From: Salipaludibacillus sp. CUR1
GTDB lineage: Bacteria; Bacillota; Bacilli; Bacillales; Salisediminibacteriaceae
DNA length: 64,000 nt
Assembly: GCF_021028955.1 (NCBI RefSeq)
Contig: NZ_JAIWPE010000039.1
Coordinates: 46,805 to 110,804 of the forward strand
Direction of reading: 5' to 3'
Shown here one piece after another: positions 20,412 to 28,847 of the stretch (its first letter is position 1; each line of letters begins with the position of its first letter). A program made the position numbers and the translations under genes. The notes under the pieces were generated by a model. That model ran no database searches. It was given only the letters and a program-made list of their open reading frames with translations, and was not told the origin of the DNA.

Positions 20412-20839
20412 AAGATAATACCCTATCCATTTACATGCTTCGCATCTTACGCTGCGGCTGGAGCCGGACAGACTGGCTCCAGCCGTTTCATATCGGTCTA
20501 ATGACACTCTTTTGCCTCTTTTCATAATTTTACATACTTCCTCCCCCATGTCTCCTATTTCCCTGTCTTAGGCTCTGCCTTTGCCAGACAAATTCCTGTA
20601 ATCCCCTGATATTACTAGAAAAGACTTAATGTGTCATTGACTGGATCATCCGGAATTATCTCAAAATAATCACTTAACTGAAATATTGCATTTTTCCCAC
20701 TTTTTGAAAACGTGTTCAAATTTTACTTATAAACTTATATACTAGTGTCGAATAAAAGATAGGTGTAATAGAAAAATAACATGTAAGATGTCAGAATTTT
20801 AGTTTTTTTGTTACATCGGACTGAAAGGGGTTTTTCTTT
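20412..20839 (+). promoter_or_regulatory. AbgT-transporter upstream region with hairpin and palindrome
   Basis: A strong 11-bp hairpin (CGGCTGGAGCC/GGCTCCAGCCG at 20455-20485, 9-nt loop) of unknown role follows the terminator. Further on, the near-palindrome TTTGAAAACGTGTTCAAA (20703-20720) overlaps a plausible -35 (TTCAAA, 20715-20720). This is followed after 17 nt by TATACT, so it is a candidate operator over a sigma-A promoter. The rest is AT-rich. Confidence 0.4.
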
Positions 20840-22363
20840 TTGGCTTCAAAACGTAAAGGGATCTTTCAACGCTTTCTCGATATGGTGGAATTTGTCGGAA
20901 ACAAACTGCCGCACCCGGTCACGCTGTTTGCTATTTTGACGCTGATTGTCATTATTTTATCCGGAATCGTTGCGGGTGCCGGAGTTAGTGTTGAACATCC
21001 TGGTGAAGAAGGGGAAATGGTTGAAGTTACGAGCCTGCTGAACGCTGAAGGCATACAGTACATGTTTTCCAGTATGGTTGATAACTTCATAGGGTTCGCA
21101 CCGCTGGGCGTTGTACTTGCTACAATGCTGGGGATCGGGCTGGCTGAACGAACTGGATTAATCAGCGCATGCCTGAGAGGATTTGTGCTATCCGTACCAA
21201 AAGTTTTAATTACTGGGGGACTTGTTTTTGCAGGGATCATGTCAAGTGTGGCGTCAGATGCCGGTTATGTTGTTCTGCCGCCGTTAGGTGCTGTTATTTT
21301 CGCTGCATTAGGAAGGCACCCATTAGCCGGGCTGGCCGCTGCCTTTGCTGGTGTTTCCGCAGGGTTCAGTGCAAACTTATTCTTGTCTGCAACTGATCCG
21401 CTGCTCGGTGAGCTGACGATCTCAGCTGCGGCGATTATTGACCCTGCCTATGCAGAGGGTATGAACATCGCCATGAACTATTACTTTATTATTGTTTCGG
21501 TGTTTATATTAACCATCGTAGGTGCCTGGGTAACTGAAAAAATTGTTGAACCTCGCCTTGGTGAATATACAGGAGATTACCGTGAAGACTTAAAAGGTCT
21601 GGATCCGATTGAGAAAAAAGGTCTGATCTGGGCTGGAGTATCTTTACTGGCCGGGGTGATCCTGTTCGCTTTAACAATTATTCCTGAAAACGGACCGTTG
21701 CGGGCAGATGACGGCGGGATTATCCAGTCACCGTTTATGGATTCTCTCGTTCCAATTATTGCGATTCTGTTCTTTATTCCAGGTCTTTTCTACGGGCTTG
21801 CGACTAAAAACATCCGCAATGATAAAGATGTCGCAAACCAGCTGTCAGACACTATGGCTGCGATGGGGATGTTTATCGTCCTTGCGTTTACAGCCGGTCA
21901 GTTTGTAGCTTATTTCTCAGAAACCAACATGGGTCTCGTAATTGGAGTTTACGGTGCTGAAGCCCTTGAAGCAGCTAATCTCACAGGGATTCCTCTGATT
22001 CTCGGTTTCATTCTTGTGGCAGGTTTCATTAACTTGTTCATCGGAAGCGCCTCAGCCAAATGGGCTATGATGGCACCTGTATTCGTTCCGATTATGATGC
22101 AGCTCGGCTACTCACCTGAAATGACTCAGATGGCGTACCGTATTGCTGACTCAACAACGAACATCATTACACCGTTAATGACTTATTTCGCTATTATTAT
22201 CGCCTTCGCTCAGAAGTACGATAAAAAGATGGGGATCGGGACACTTATTTCTGTTATGTTCCCGTATACGATTGTCTTTACAATTGCCTGGACGATCATG
22301 CTTATCGTCTGGATGTGGTTCGGTATCGACCTCGGTCCTGGCTCACCTATCTTATACGAATAA
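20840..22363 (+). CDS. AbgT family transporter
   Basis: A 507-residue integral membrane protein of the AbgT family (p-aminobenzoyl-glutamate uptake, and in some members antimetabolite efflux). Visible signatures are FVGNKLPHPVTLF near the N-terminus, the FIGFAPLGVVLATMLGIGLAE loop, GLAAAFAGVSAGFSANL and the hairpin motif NLFIGSASAKWAMMAPVFVPIM near residue 400. About 11-13 helices are expected. The start is a TTG at 20840 behind AAAGGGG, the best start available. It is monocistronic, with its own terminator. The substrate is uncertain. Confidence 0.92.
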   Translation: MASKRKGIFQRFLDMVEFVGNKLPHPVTLFAILTLIVIILSGIVAGAGVSVEHPGEEGEMVEVTSLLNAEGIQYMFSSMVDNFIGFAPLGVVLATMLGIGLAERTGLISACLRGFVLSVPKVLITGGLVFAGIMSSVASDAGYVVLPPLGAVIFAALGRHPLAGLAAAFAGVSAGFSANLFLSATDPLLGELTISAAAIIDPAYAEGMNIAMNYYFIIVSVFILTIVGAWVTEKIVEPRLGEYTGDYREDLKGLDPIEKKGLIWAGVSLLAGVILFALTIIPENGPLRADDGGIIQSPFMDSLVPIIAILFFIPGLFYGLATKNIRNDKDVANQLSDTMAAMGMFIVLAFTAGQFVAYFSETNMGLVIGVYGAEALEAANLTGIPLILGFILVAGFINLFIGSASAKWAMMAPVFVPIMMQLGYSPEMTQMAYRIADSTTNIITPLMTYFAIIIAFAQKYDKKMGIGTLISVMFPYTIVFTIAWTIMLIVWMWFGIDLGPGSPILYE

Positions 22364-22367
22364 ACAT

Positions 22368-22401
22368 AAAAAGGTATTGGCATAAGAGCCAATACCTTTT
22401 T
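22368..22401. terminator. Bidirectional Rho-independent terminator
   Basis: The stem AAAAGGTATTGGC/GCCAATACCTTTT has a 6-nt loop, with A run on the left and T run on the right. It serves both the AbgT gene (+) and the convergent YjzC-like gene (-). Confidence 0.9.
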
Positions 22402-22407
22402 TCATGT

Positions 22408-22608
22408 TTAATTAACTTTTTTCCAGTAAGCCGCTTCCTTGCTTGAACGAAGTGGCGGGAAAGTGTCTCCGCTTTCCATGCTGATTTGCTGTTCTTCTTC
22501 GGATGGATCACTCTTCTTGCGTCCGTCTGTTAATCCATCAAATTCGTACGTACCGTTTTCCGGTGCTTTTTCACCTGTTTTGTAACGATCTGCCATGGTG
22601 TCCATCAT
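22408..22608 (-). CDS. YjzC family small protein
   Basis: A small hydrophilic protein resembling YjzC, recognised by the pattern YKTGEKAPENGTYEF near the N-terminus, the GDTFPPL segment and the basic W-K-K ending. Three in-frame ATGs are possible: 22608 and 22605 directly after AAAGGAG, or 22596 (MADRYKTGEKAP), which has a longer spacing but fits the family's N-terminus. The product is 62-66 residues. Function unknown. It is monocistronic and convergent with the AbgT gene. Confidence 0.75.
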   Translation of the reverse strand: MMDTMADRYKTGEKAPENGTYEFDGLTDGRKKSDPSEEEQQISMESGDTFPPLRSSKEAAYWKKVN

Positions 22609-22726
22609 CTCCTTTGAAGTTATAAATGATTCATAGGTACTGTACCACTATGAATCTTTTATAAACTTCCTATTTTGTTAATTTCCGATCTCTCAGGCAG
22701 ATTTCTCCAAAAATAAGACTTCATAT

Positions 22727-23866
22727 CTACTCCATCCAGTTCCAGAAACTGATCTCATCAACTTCCATTCGGGTAATTAGCGGTTCATCCTGAAGTTGAA
22801 GAATTTCTTTGGTCGGTCCCGTGATGACAGCTCCATAATGGAAAACTCCATAGTTTTCCAGAAAGTTTATCCTCTCTGATAACTTTAAATCCCCGAAATA
22901 TAGATTATTTGCTTTTCGTTCATGCTCCTGTAAAAAATATAATGTTTTTAAAAACTGCTTATGAAGCACTTCCCCTTCTCCAGCGTTGTAATCAGGAGAG
23001 GAGAAACTCTCAGACACAATCCGGCTGCCAAACAGCCCCTTTTCTTCTTCTCTGGAATTTAAAATCATGTCACCCTCATGCCAGATTGGAAAACTGGGAA
23101 AACCGACCGGGTCAAAGACAATGCCCTCATCCCACTCGTCTTCAGCTTCTACTCCCGTATTAACAGCCAGCCAGGTTATATCAATTTCTTTATCTTCAAA
23201 CAGCTGGAAGACTTCTTCTGTCTCCTGGAATTCCGCAAATGAAACAAAAGCAGAGACTACTGTCCCATCTGCAAGCTGCTCAAGTTTGTCCCATTCGGCC
23301 AGTTCCCAGCCTTCAGCTTCAGGAAGCACAAGAGCCGGGGTATTATGGGATACATGTCCAGTCTCATGTCGTTCAGGGAAAGACATTAACGAAAACCGGA
23401 AATTCACTTCCATATCGCCCGCTTTAATAGTGTCATGGCCAACTTGTTTGCTTAACTCCCTTGTCGTTTTCAAACCGAAAAACGGAGTGGCATTCGTACT
23501 CGTGGCACCGAGATACCCGTATGGATCAGTTACTGTCAGCGTATGGTCGATGACGTTACGGTAGTTATCTGCTCTGGAAGGGTCTCCCCAGGAGTAGTAG
23601 ACAGCTGTCAGGACGCTGGACACAATCGAAAACACAAGAAACAGAGCTAACGCGATAAAGGCGGTTCGCAGGTGCTTCTTCCATTTCTTATTTCTGCTGC
23701 CGCCAGCTTTCGTTTCTTTTTTCTTGTTCTCCATTTTATCCAGATGATCCCGGTAACTCTTAAACTTTTCAAGTTCTTTCTTCATTTCTTCCATTTCATT
23801 TTCAGAGAGTTCTCCTCTTTCATAAGCTTCCAGTTTCTTTCTGAAGTCCTCACTCACTCCTGTCAC
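22727..23866 (-). CDS. Anti-sigma-factor-like membrane protein (sigma-regulator N and C domains)
   Basis: A 379-residue single-pass membrane protein. A Glu/Lys-rich cytoplasmic N-terminal region (1-63, probably coiled coil) is followed by a basic anchor and a transmembrane helix (about 65-88). A large extracytoplasmic domain begins SWGDPSRADNYRNVIDHTLTVTDPYGY. The architecture matches proteins with paired sigma-factor-regulator N- and C-terminal domains (YhdL-like anti-sigma factors). Such genes are normally next to an ECF sigma factor, and none is encoded here. The anti-sigma role is therefore inferred from domain pattern only. Confidence 0.7.
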   Translation of the reverse strand: MTGVSEDFRKKLEAYERGELSENEMEEMKKELEKFKSYRDHLDKMENKKKETKAGGSRNKKWKKHLRTAFIALALFLVFSIVSSVLTAVYYSWGDPSRADNYRNVIDHTLTVTDPYGYLGATSTNATPFFGLKTTRELSKQVGHDTIKAGDMEVNFRFSLMSFPERHETGHVSHNTPALVLPEAEGWELAEWDKLEQLADGTVVSAFVSFAEFQETEEVFQLFEDKEIDITWLAVNTGVEAEDEWDEGIVFDPVGFPSFPIWHEGDMILNSREEEKGLFGSRIVSESFSSPDYNAGEGEVLHKQFLKTLYFLQEHERKANNLYFGDLKLSERINFLENYGVFHYGAVITGPTKEILQLQDEPLITRMEVDEISFWNWME

Positions 23867-24008
23867 GCCTTCCTTTTTTTTACTGTTAGCTTCATTATAC
23901 TTTATTAGTTAATCTGGAGCGTTAGACCGCAGAAAAGTTTTCCCCTATTATTCTAATTTTTATAAAACGATCATCTACTATACAGACAAGCTTTATGGGG
24001 GTAAAAAG

Positions 24009-24668
24009 ATGATCTTACTATTAATCAGACAAATTGTACTTGGTCTGTCTATTGCAGCACCCATTGGACCAATCAATATAGAAATTATCCGCAGAGGGAT
24101 CAATCAGGGGTTTTGGCCTTCTCTCCTTGTAGGCGCCGGTGGAATGAGTGCCGATCTTATCATCATGTTTCTTATGTACCACGGTTTATCGGGGTTTCTA
24201 ACACTTGAGGAGGTGCAGCTTGCATTACTGGTTTTCGGAGCGGGTGTTTTATCGTATACCGGTATCCAGGGTCTCCAATCACAGCCTCAGCTTTCAGACC
24301 CCTCCTTTAAAGAAATGAGAGAGCAAAATGAAAAGAGCAGCCTTCTCGGGTCTTATCTTACGGGCGCATCGATTGCTGCTTTCAACCCTTTAAACCTGCT
24401 GTTCTGGTTGGGTATTTACGGATCAGTCCTAAGCTCCACTTTTCAAAACGACAACCCGCTGCATGCTTTTTATATTAACAGCGCTGTATTTATCGGTATT
24501 GGTTTGTGGAACCTTAATCTCTCCCTCTCTGTCTTTTTTGGAAAAAGATTACTAAAAAAAAGCATTTTGAAAGGGATCTGTCTGGCAGCCAGCCTGTTTC
24601 TGGTTGGATGCGGCCTGTACTTTGCTTTTAAAGCAATCGGGCAATTCAGGACTGTGATAGGGATTTAA
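24009..24668 (+). CDS. LysE family translocator (amino-acid exporter)
   Basis: A 219-residue, six-helix membrane protein of the LysE/RhtB superfamily, which exports amino acids or related small molecules. The hallmark PIGPINIEIIRRGINQGF lies at residues 19-36, and the second conserved loop SIAAFNPLNLLFWLG near 120. A GGGGG stretch precedes the ATG at 24009. It is monocistronic and convergent with ykoC. The substrate cannot be predicted. Confidence 0.88.
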   Translation: MILLLIRQIVLGLSIAAPIGPINIEIIRRGINQGFWPSLLVGAGGMSADLIIMFLMYHGLSGFLTLEEVQLALLVFGAGVLSYTGIQGLQSQPQLSDPSFKEMREQNEKSSLLGSYLTGASIAAFNPLNLLFWLGIYGSVLSSTFQNDNPLHAFYINSAVFIGIGLWNLNLSLSVFFGKRLLKKSILKGICLAASLFLVGCGLYFAFKAIGQFRTVIGI

Positions 24669-24713
24669 GAGTTGTTATTTATATGAGACGGAAGGCGGTA
24701 ACACCTTTTTAAT

Positions 24714-24791
24714 AAAAAACGCATGGAAGGTGGTTACCCCCGAAACTTAGATTAATACTCTAACTTTCGGGGGCAGTCCCAATCCATGCGT
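24714..24791 (-). terminator. Long nested-stem terminator of the ykoFEDC operon
   Basis: The outer stem ACGCATGGA/TCCATGCGT encloses an inner stem CCCCCGAAA(C)TTAGA/TCTAA(C)TTTCGGGGG. On the minus strand the outer stem is followed by six T. It lies 5 nt past the ykoC stop. The 73-nt two-tier hairpin is longer than an ordinary terminator. Confidence 0.8.
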
Positions 24792-24795
24792 CTCT

Positions 24796-25584
24796 TTAAA
24801 ACTGCCGGCCGAAAATATTTAAATAACCGAGCTGGTAGGAGGTGAAGACGACGAGGAAGAACGTCCCGACAATGCTTGCGAAAAATACCCAGTCTTTTTT
24901 TCCGACAGACATGTGGTGATAATGGGTTCTGTCATGAGAACCTGTGAACCCTTTCGATTCCATCGCAATAGCCACCCGCTCCGCCTTCCGGATCGCATTG
25001 GCCATCAGGGGGATTGCATAGCGGCGGAACTGGCGAAGGCGCCCTTTCACTCCTTTCGCACGTCCTACTCCTCTTATCCGGTGAGCCTGGCGCAGCACTT
25101 CAAATTCGTGCTTAAACGTCGGCAGAAACCGGTAGCCTGCCAGGATGCCGTAAGTGAGTTTTGGCGGCAGCTTGAACTGCTGCATCAAACTAAGCATAAA
25201 CTTTGTCGAGTCCGTTGTTAAAATAAACATCAGCGATAAGGCAACGAAACAAAGTGACCTCAATGCCAGGCTGATTCCTACCATGACACCTCCGGTCGTT
25301 ATTTCAAACCACCAGAATTCAAACAGCACCCGGCCGCCTGAAAAACTGTCGCTTGTATAAAGAGTGGTCATCCATGCAAAGCCCAACGCTAAAAATACGA
25401 AAGGCGTAAAAACAAGAAGCCACTTTTTTACCGGAATGGAACTGAACAAAAAAGTGAATGCGACAATAAATATTAAATACGTCAGCGGAGTGAAAATATC
25501 GAAGCTGAAACTTAAAAGGACCCCGGGAATGATGATAGCCACCATTTTCACAGCCGGATTAACGGACGAGATCATACACGTCAC
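24796..25584 (-). CDS. ykoC: Energy-coupling factor transmembrane component YkoC
   Basis: A 262-residue EcfT/CbiQ-type permease of the thiamine-precursor ABC uptake system. Five to six hydrophobic segments are present. The cytoplasmic coupling region carries the Ala-Arg-Gly-type signatures (RQAHRIRGVGRAKGVKGR and MESKGFTG), which contact the ATPase. Its start overlaps the end of ykoD by 26 nt. It is the last gene of the TPP-controlled ykoFEDC operon. Confidence 0.92.
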   Translation of the reverse strand: MTCMISSVNPAVKMVAIIIPGVLLSFSFDIFTPLTYLIFIVAFTFLFSSIPVKKWLLVFTPFVFLALGFAWMTTLYTSDSFSGGRVLFEFWWFEITTGGVMVGISLALRSLCFVALSLMFILTTDSTKFMLSLMQQFKLPPKLTYGILAGYRFLPTFKHEFEVLRQAHRIRGVGRAKGVKGRLRQFRRYAIPLMANAIRKAERVAIAMESKGFTGSHDRTHYHHMSVGKKDWVFFASIVGTFFLVVFTSYQLGYLNIFGRQF

Positions 25585-27172
25585 CTTCTTCTTTCTGCTG
25601 CCGTACGCGGTAAGGAAGCCGAAGTCTTGCTTGTTTCAGCAAGCTTTCCTTATCCCACAGCTGTTCGGGGGTACCGGAGAAAGCGAGATTTCCTTTGTCC
25701 AGCACAAAAACTGTTTCACAATACTGGTCAATGAGATCCATATCATGTGTGACAAACACAATCGTTGTCCCTTTCGCTTTCAAATCAAGAACAATCGACA
25801 TTAATTCGTCTGTTGTTTTGGCGTCCTGCCCGAAAGTGGGTTCATCAAACAAAAGCACGTCCGGTGTCTCGTCCAGCATTGTAGCGACACTGAGCCGGCG
25901 CTTCTGCCCTCCGCTTAGAGAAAATGGATTATTCAAGCGGTGCCCTTCAAGCTGAAAGTGTCCAAGCAGTTCAGTAACTTTTTCTTTCATTTCTTCTTCC
26001 GGTGTGCCGTTCAGTTTCATCCCGAAAGAGAGTTCATCATAAACTGTGTCGGTAATAAACTGGTGCTCCGGGTTTTGGAAAACAAAGCCCATATGCTTAC
26101 GCAGTTCTTCTTCACGCCACTTTTTCAATGGAGCGTCCTGAAACGTAACCGTCCCTTTATGGGGGCTGAGAATCCCAGCCATTAGCTGCAGGAGCGTCGA
26201 CTTTCCTGCCCCGTTTTCCCCGGCTACAGCCACAAACTCACCTTTATGAAGCGTCATCGATAGATCTTGAAGAATCGTCCTCTCCTTACGCTTAAACGAC
26301 AAATTTGAAATAGAAAGGGAAGGTTCCAGAAACTGGGGGGTCTGACCCCCCAGTTTCTGGGTGTTCTCCTCCATGACCTTTGGCAGGTGGATGCCTTCCG
26401 CCGTCAGGGTCTCTTTATATTCGGCAAAGACTTTGTCACGGGGGCCATCTGCAATCAATTTGCCGTGTTTATTCAGAGCAAGCACGCGATGGATGTACGC
26501 CATCCAGTCGTCAAGCTGGTGTTCAATGACTAATACAGCCATTTTCCTTTCCTGCTGAAGCTTTGCCACGAGCTGAATAAATTCAAGGCTCGAAACGGGG
26601 TCAAGATTCGCTGTAGGTTCATCAAGAATAAGCAGTTCCGGCTCCATTAAAAGTACTGAGGCAAGAGCGACCTTTTGCTTTTGGCCGCCTGAAAGTTCGT
26701 GAATTGCCCGGTACTTTACCTCAGTGAGCCCTGTAACTTCCAAAACAGCATCCATCCGCTCTGCCATGTCTTTTCTAGGCACTTTTAAATTCTCCATCGT
26801 AAAAGCCAGTTCATTTTCGACGGTGACCATACAAAACTGGCTTTCCGGATCCTGAAACACAATGCCGATTTTCTGATTCAGCACACCTTTTTCGAAACGG
26901 CTGATATCTTCTCCCCGGAAATAAACCGTCCCTTCTGCATACCCTTCCACGGCTTCGGGGTAAAGGCCGTTTAAACAAAGGGAAATGGTGCTTTTGCCTG
27001 ACCCGCTCGCGCCTGTTAAAAGTGTCACTTCGCCTTCTTCCAGCGAAAAACTGACATCATTTATGAGCGGTTCAGATTGCTTTTTCTCATAATCAAACGA
27101 GAGGTTTTCTGTCCGTATAAGGGCTGGCTGTTTTTGAACGGGTGGAATCTGATTAGGAAGCCTCTTTTTCAC
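25559..27172 (-). CDS. ykoD: Double-domain ECF ATPase YkoD, with in-frame palindrome in its linker
   Basis: A 537-residue protein with two fused ABC ATPase domains powering thiamine/HMP uptake. Domain 1 (about 19-255) has Walker A TGASGSGKST, signature LSGGQKQKVALAS and Walker B LLILDEPTANLDP. Domain 2 (about 285-520) has GENGAGKST, LSGGQKRRLSVAT and LLFDEPTFGQD. The linker (about residues 270-284) is encoded by a perfect copy of the GGGGGG/CCCCCC palindrome, adding QKLGGQTPQFL in frame. It overlaps ykoE by 20 nt and ykoC by 26 nt. Confidence 0.94.
   Translation of the reverse strand: MKKRLPNQIPPVQKQPALIRTENLSFDYEKKQSEPLINDVSFSLEEGEVTLLTGASGSGKSTISLCLNGLYPEAVEGYAEGTVYFRGEDISRFEKGVLNQKIGIVFQDPESQFCMVTVENELAFTMENLKVPRKDMAERMDAVLEVTGLTEVKYRAIHELSGGQKQKVALASVLLMEPELLILDEPTANLDPVSSLEFIQLVAKLQQERKMAVLVIEHQLDDWMAYIHRVLALNKHGKLIADGPRDKVFAEYKETLTAEGIHLPKVMEENTQKLGGQTPQFLEPSLSISNLSFKRKERTILQDLSMTLHKGEFVAVAGENGAGKSTLLQLMAGILSPHKGTVTFQDAPLKKWREEELRKHMGFVFQNPEHQFITDTVYDELSFGMKLNGTPEEEMKEKVTELLGHFQLEGHRLNNPFSLSGGQKRRLSVATMLDETPDVLLFDEPTFGQDAKTTDELMSIVLDLKAKGTTIVFVTHDMDLIDQYCETVFVLDKGNLAFSGTPEQLWDKESLLKQARLRLPYRVRQQKEEGDVYDLVR
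26326..26360. repeat. GGGGGG/CCCCCC palindrome inside ykoD (copy C)
   Basis: Perfect 15-bp arms (CCAGAAACTGGGGGG, 26326-26340, and complement, 26346-26360) flank the loop TCTGA. The arms are identical to those of the copy at 7701-7735. It lies within the interdomain linker of YkoD and keeps the frame open. Confidence 0.85.
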
Positions 27173-27758
27173 GTTTCTCCTGCAACTCCTTTCCTAACGC
27201 ATATCCGCGCAGGACACCTGTCTGGGCAAGCTGATCACTGATATATTTACCGAGCAGTCCTGCCAGCAGAGCCCCACTGAGGACACGCACAGCAAATGTA
27301 GCTGCGATAAGACCTGGTGTCAGTGCTGCAAGACCTGACTGGAACCAGCCCCAGGCGTAACTGAAGACGGCAGCAGACATCCCTGCGAGAACGAGCACGT
27401 AAAGAGAGAAATTACGATATCGTGTCGCCGCAAAAACAACTTCTGCGCCAAGGCCTTGAATCGCCGCCGAAATAATGAGGCGCGGCCCAGCCGGACTTCC
27501 AATCAGCACCTGGACAGTCCCTGCGATCAGTTCCGACCAGAAAGCGGCTCCAGGCTTACGGATTACGTAGGCAGCAATAATTGAAACAATAAACCAGATT
27601 CCAAAAATTACTTCATAGCCGAATGGCGCGAGGCCAAACGGCGTTAAGAAGTTCCTCAGACCCTGCCCGAAAAAATAAAACAGCAGGTAGATGACGGCAA
27701 ACACGACACCAAAAATGGACATTAAAACAATTTCTTTAAGCTTCCATTGTTTCATCAT
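27153..27758 (-). CDS. ykoE: ECF thiamine/HMP transporter S component YkoE
   Basis: A 201-residue, five-to-six-helix substrate-binding membrane subunit of the YkoEDC transporter, predicted to import hydroxymethylpyrimidine or thiamine. YkoE-type features include the N-terminal KLKEIVLMSIFGVVFAVIYL and the small-residue-rich helices around residues 90-160 (SPAGPRLIISAAIQGLGAEVVF). An AGGAGG site precedes the ATG by about 9 nt. It overlaps ykoD and is 14 nt downstream of ykoF. Confidence 0.92.
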   Translation of the reverse strand: MMKQWKLKEIVLMSIFGVVFAVIYLLFYFFGQGLRNFLTPFGLAPFGYEVIFGIWFIVSIIAAYVIRKPGAAFWSELIAGTVQVLIGSPAGPRLIISAAIQGLGAEVVFAATRYRNFSLYVLVLAGMSAAVFSYAWGWFQSGLAALTPGLIAATFAVRVLSGALLAGLLGKYISDQLAQTGVLRGYALGKELQEKREKEAS

Positions 27759-27772
27759 GTCAGGTCCGCCTC

Positions 27773-28375
27773 CTATTTATCCTTAGTTGAAGGGCTGTTA
27801 GCAGAAACAGCCGCTGTCATCGTCACGTGGCTGCGCTCGTCTGTTTTTGAAGCATTAACAAACGCCTCTTCCAGAGTTTTAAATACTTCGTTTGCGTCGC
27901 CATCCAAACGGGAGGCGTAATGGACGCCTTTAGTGAACGTGCCGTGTTCCTGTGCCACGCTCACCTGGTCGGCAATTACCTGCATGTAATCAGGATTATT
28001 CATCGGGTAAAGCGCAAACTGGGAAGCTGCCTCCACCTGTTCATTTTGTGAACCGTCTTCATTTAAGCGGACATCATCCTCGGACATGTACGTGTCTCCT
28101 TCTGAATCGCCAGGGCAGCCAATGGAGAACGTTCCGTTAAATACGACATGGACGCCCGTCTTGGCGGCATGGATAAAAATCGCTTTAGCCACATCAAACA
28201 CATGCTCACTTCGTCCGCGGATACACGTACTCACATCGTCGGTATAACTCCACACTTTTGAGGTGTCCACCTCTTCCAGCGCTCCTTTAATGACGTCAAC
28301 GAAATTATCGGTCATAGGATACACCGAAAAACGGCACCCCACGATTCTGCTCATTCCACAACTTAAACCTTGCAT
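27773..28375 (-). CDS. ykoF: Thiamine/HMP-binding protein YkoF
   Basis: A 200-residue cytoplasmic protein with two ferredoxin-like ACT-type halves. In B. subtilis YkoF binds thiamine and probably HMP, and accompanies the YkoEDC transporter. Seen here: N-terminal SCGMSRIVGCRFSVYPMTDNFVDVI, SYTDDVSTCIRGRSEHVFD in the first half, and SQFALYPMNNPDYMQVI opening the second. An AGAGGAGG site lies before the ATG. It is the first gene of the operon and follows a TPP riboswitch with terminator, so it is expressed when thiamine is scarce. Confidence 0.94.
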   Translation of the reverse strand: MQGLSCGMSRIVGCRFSVYPMTDNFVDVIKGALEEVDTSKVWSYTDDVSTCIRGRSEHVFDVAKAIFIHAAKTGVHVVFNGTFSIGCPGDSEGDTYMSEDDVRLNEDGSQNEQVEAASQFALYPMNNPDYMQVIADQVSVAQEHGTFTKGVHYASRLDGDANEVFKTLEEAFVNASKTDERSHVTMTAAVSANSPSTKDK

Positions 28376-28443
28376 ACTGAATCCTCCTCTATGAATGTGT
28401 GATATAGCAATATGGTTACCAGTGACTCGCTAAGAAGGGGTTC

Positions 28444-28476
28444 CAGTAAATGGGGGGGCAGCCCCCCCATTTACTG
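28444..28476. repeat. G7/C7 palindrome in the ykoF leader (copy D)
   Basis: Perfect 15-bp arms CAGTAAATGGGGGGG/complement have a 3-nt loop. It lies between the riboswitch terminator and the ykoF ribosome-binding site, so the nascent mRNA carries an extra strong hairpin upstream of the start codon. Confidence 0.8.
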
Positions 28477-28483
28477 AAAAATA

Positions 28484-28511
28484 AAAAAAGCATCTTCCAT
28501 CAGGAAGATGC
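28484..28511 (-). terminator. Expression-platform terminator of the ykoF TPP riboswitch
   Basis: The stem GCATCTTCC/GGAAGATGC has a 4-nt loop and is followed on the minus strand by seven T. It lies 60 nt downstream of the TPP aptamer and before ykoF, so it is the likely off-switch. Confidence 0.88.
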
Positions 28512-28570
28512 AGTAAAGTTCCACGCAGTAAAGAAAATACAAAAATTAAATCTGCTGCATGCAGCTTACC

Positions 28571-28660
28571 TGCACTTCCCCACGCTGGTATTATCCAGTT
28601 CGGGTTCAAAGGGTTAACAGGAATTTCACCTGTCTCTCAGCGTTATAGCACCCCTAGTGC
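28571..28660 (-). promoter_or_regulatory. TPP (thiamine pyrophosphate) riboswitch aptamer
   Basis: On the minus strand all consensus parts are present in order: ACTAGGGGTGC, GCTGAGAG, ACCCTTTGAACC, CTGGATAATACCAGCG and GGGGAAGTGC. The P1 helix is GCACT/AGTGC. It controls ykoFEDC by transcription termination when TPP is bound. Confidence 0.97.
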
Positions 28661-28847
28661 GAACACGGTTATCATATTGTTACATCTATTGTAACGGCAG
28701 ATGGCCGTTTTTGTAAACACTTCAGCCTTAGTAAAAACATAAACAGTCTCTCCTCTATTTCATAGAGCAGCAAATTATGACTTACATCACTGACAGCTTT
28801 TTATTCTCCCTTTAGACTATAGAAAATGAGACTGGGAGGCGTTAGAC

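Noticed and set aside
25559..27172. Frameshift or disruption of ykoD by the palindrome
   Set aside because: The frame is intact through the palindrome and both ATPase domains keep all motifs, so the gene is probably functional.
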